Shown one piece after another: positions 36,908-36,919 of a stretch of 36,919 bases of DNA. Source of the DNA: Paenibacillaceae bacterium. GTDB taxonomy: Bacteria > Bacillota > Clostridia > Lachnospirales > Lachnospiraceae. Positions within the stretch are counted from its first letter, which is position 1. Each line of letters opens with the position of its first letter. The stretch lies in contig SVDU01000031.1 in NCBI GenBank assembly GCA_015057705.1, forward strand, positions 1 to 36,919, given 5' to 3'. Position numbers and translations under genes: made by a program. The notes under the pieces are model-generated. The model saw nothing but the letters and a program-made list of their open reading frames with translations, was not told the DNA's origin and did no database searches.

Positions 36908-36919
36908 CTTTGTTCAACT

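Overview
The window looks like chromosome from a low-GC Gram-positive anaerobe of the class Clostridia, most likely a Lachnospiraceae member of the Lacrimispora/Enterocloster kind. The basis is protein style (YesM/YesN regulators, a Clostridia-type PcrA, a DUF3788/YjbR/DinB trio, HppA, sodium-pump decarboxylase subunits), strong AGGAGG ribosome sites and U-tailed hairpin terminators. Species-level placement is inference.

Left end, 1-4700, is an AT-rich accessory island. It has an ECF sigma factor with its zinc-finger anti-sigma factor, a 31-codon stub of a HARE-type helix-turn-helix protein, and a secreted Trp/Gly-rich protein of unknown function with a small membrane protein behind it. This two-gene unit is flanked by imperfect inverted repeats of about 81 bp. 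A four-helix membrane protein, two perfect hairpins and a decayed IS66-type transposase tail follow.

From 4837 to 15861 lie mostly housekeeping genes on the minus strand: a 23S rRNA m5U methyltransferase, a small acidic-tailed membrane protein, PcrA helicase, a 46-bp tandem repeat, a patatin-like phospholipase, a heterodimeric ABC exporter of BmrCD type, and a DUF3788-YjbR-DinB operon. The exporter is preceded by an unannotated 31-aa leader ORF and two tandem terminators, which looks like ribosome-mediated attenuation of an antibiotic-responsive pump.

From 15890 to 32868 is a carbohydrate region. A stand-alone GH2 beta-galactosidase comes first. Then a minus-strand operon (27232 down to 19114) encodes a solute-binding lipoprotein, two ABC permeases, a GH2 beta-glucuronidase, a GH88 unsaturated glucuronyl hydrolase and a DUF2264 protein. 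Divergently, a plus-strand operon (27554-32868) encodes a YesM-like sensor kinase, a YesN-like AraC-type regulator and a heparinase II/III-like lyase without a signal peptide. Together they read as import of uronic-acid-containing oligosaccharides, with glycosaminoglycan type the best guess, followed by wholly cytoplasmic breakdown. The lyase would cut, GH88 would remove unsaturated uronates and the glucuronidase saturated ones. No ABC ATPase is present, so a shared MsmK-type ATPase is expected elsewhere.

The right end, 32930-36907, is about ion-gradient energetics: the membrane pyrophosphatase HppA, divergent from a beta subunit and a tiny gamma-like subunit of a sodium-pumping decarboxylase. 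The latter unit is closed by a terminator and has no alpha or biotin subunit beside it.
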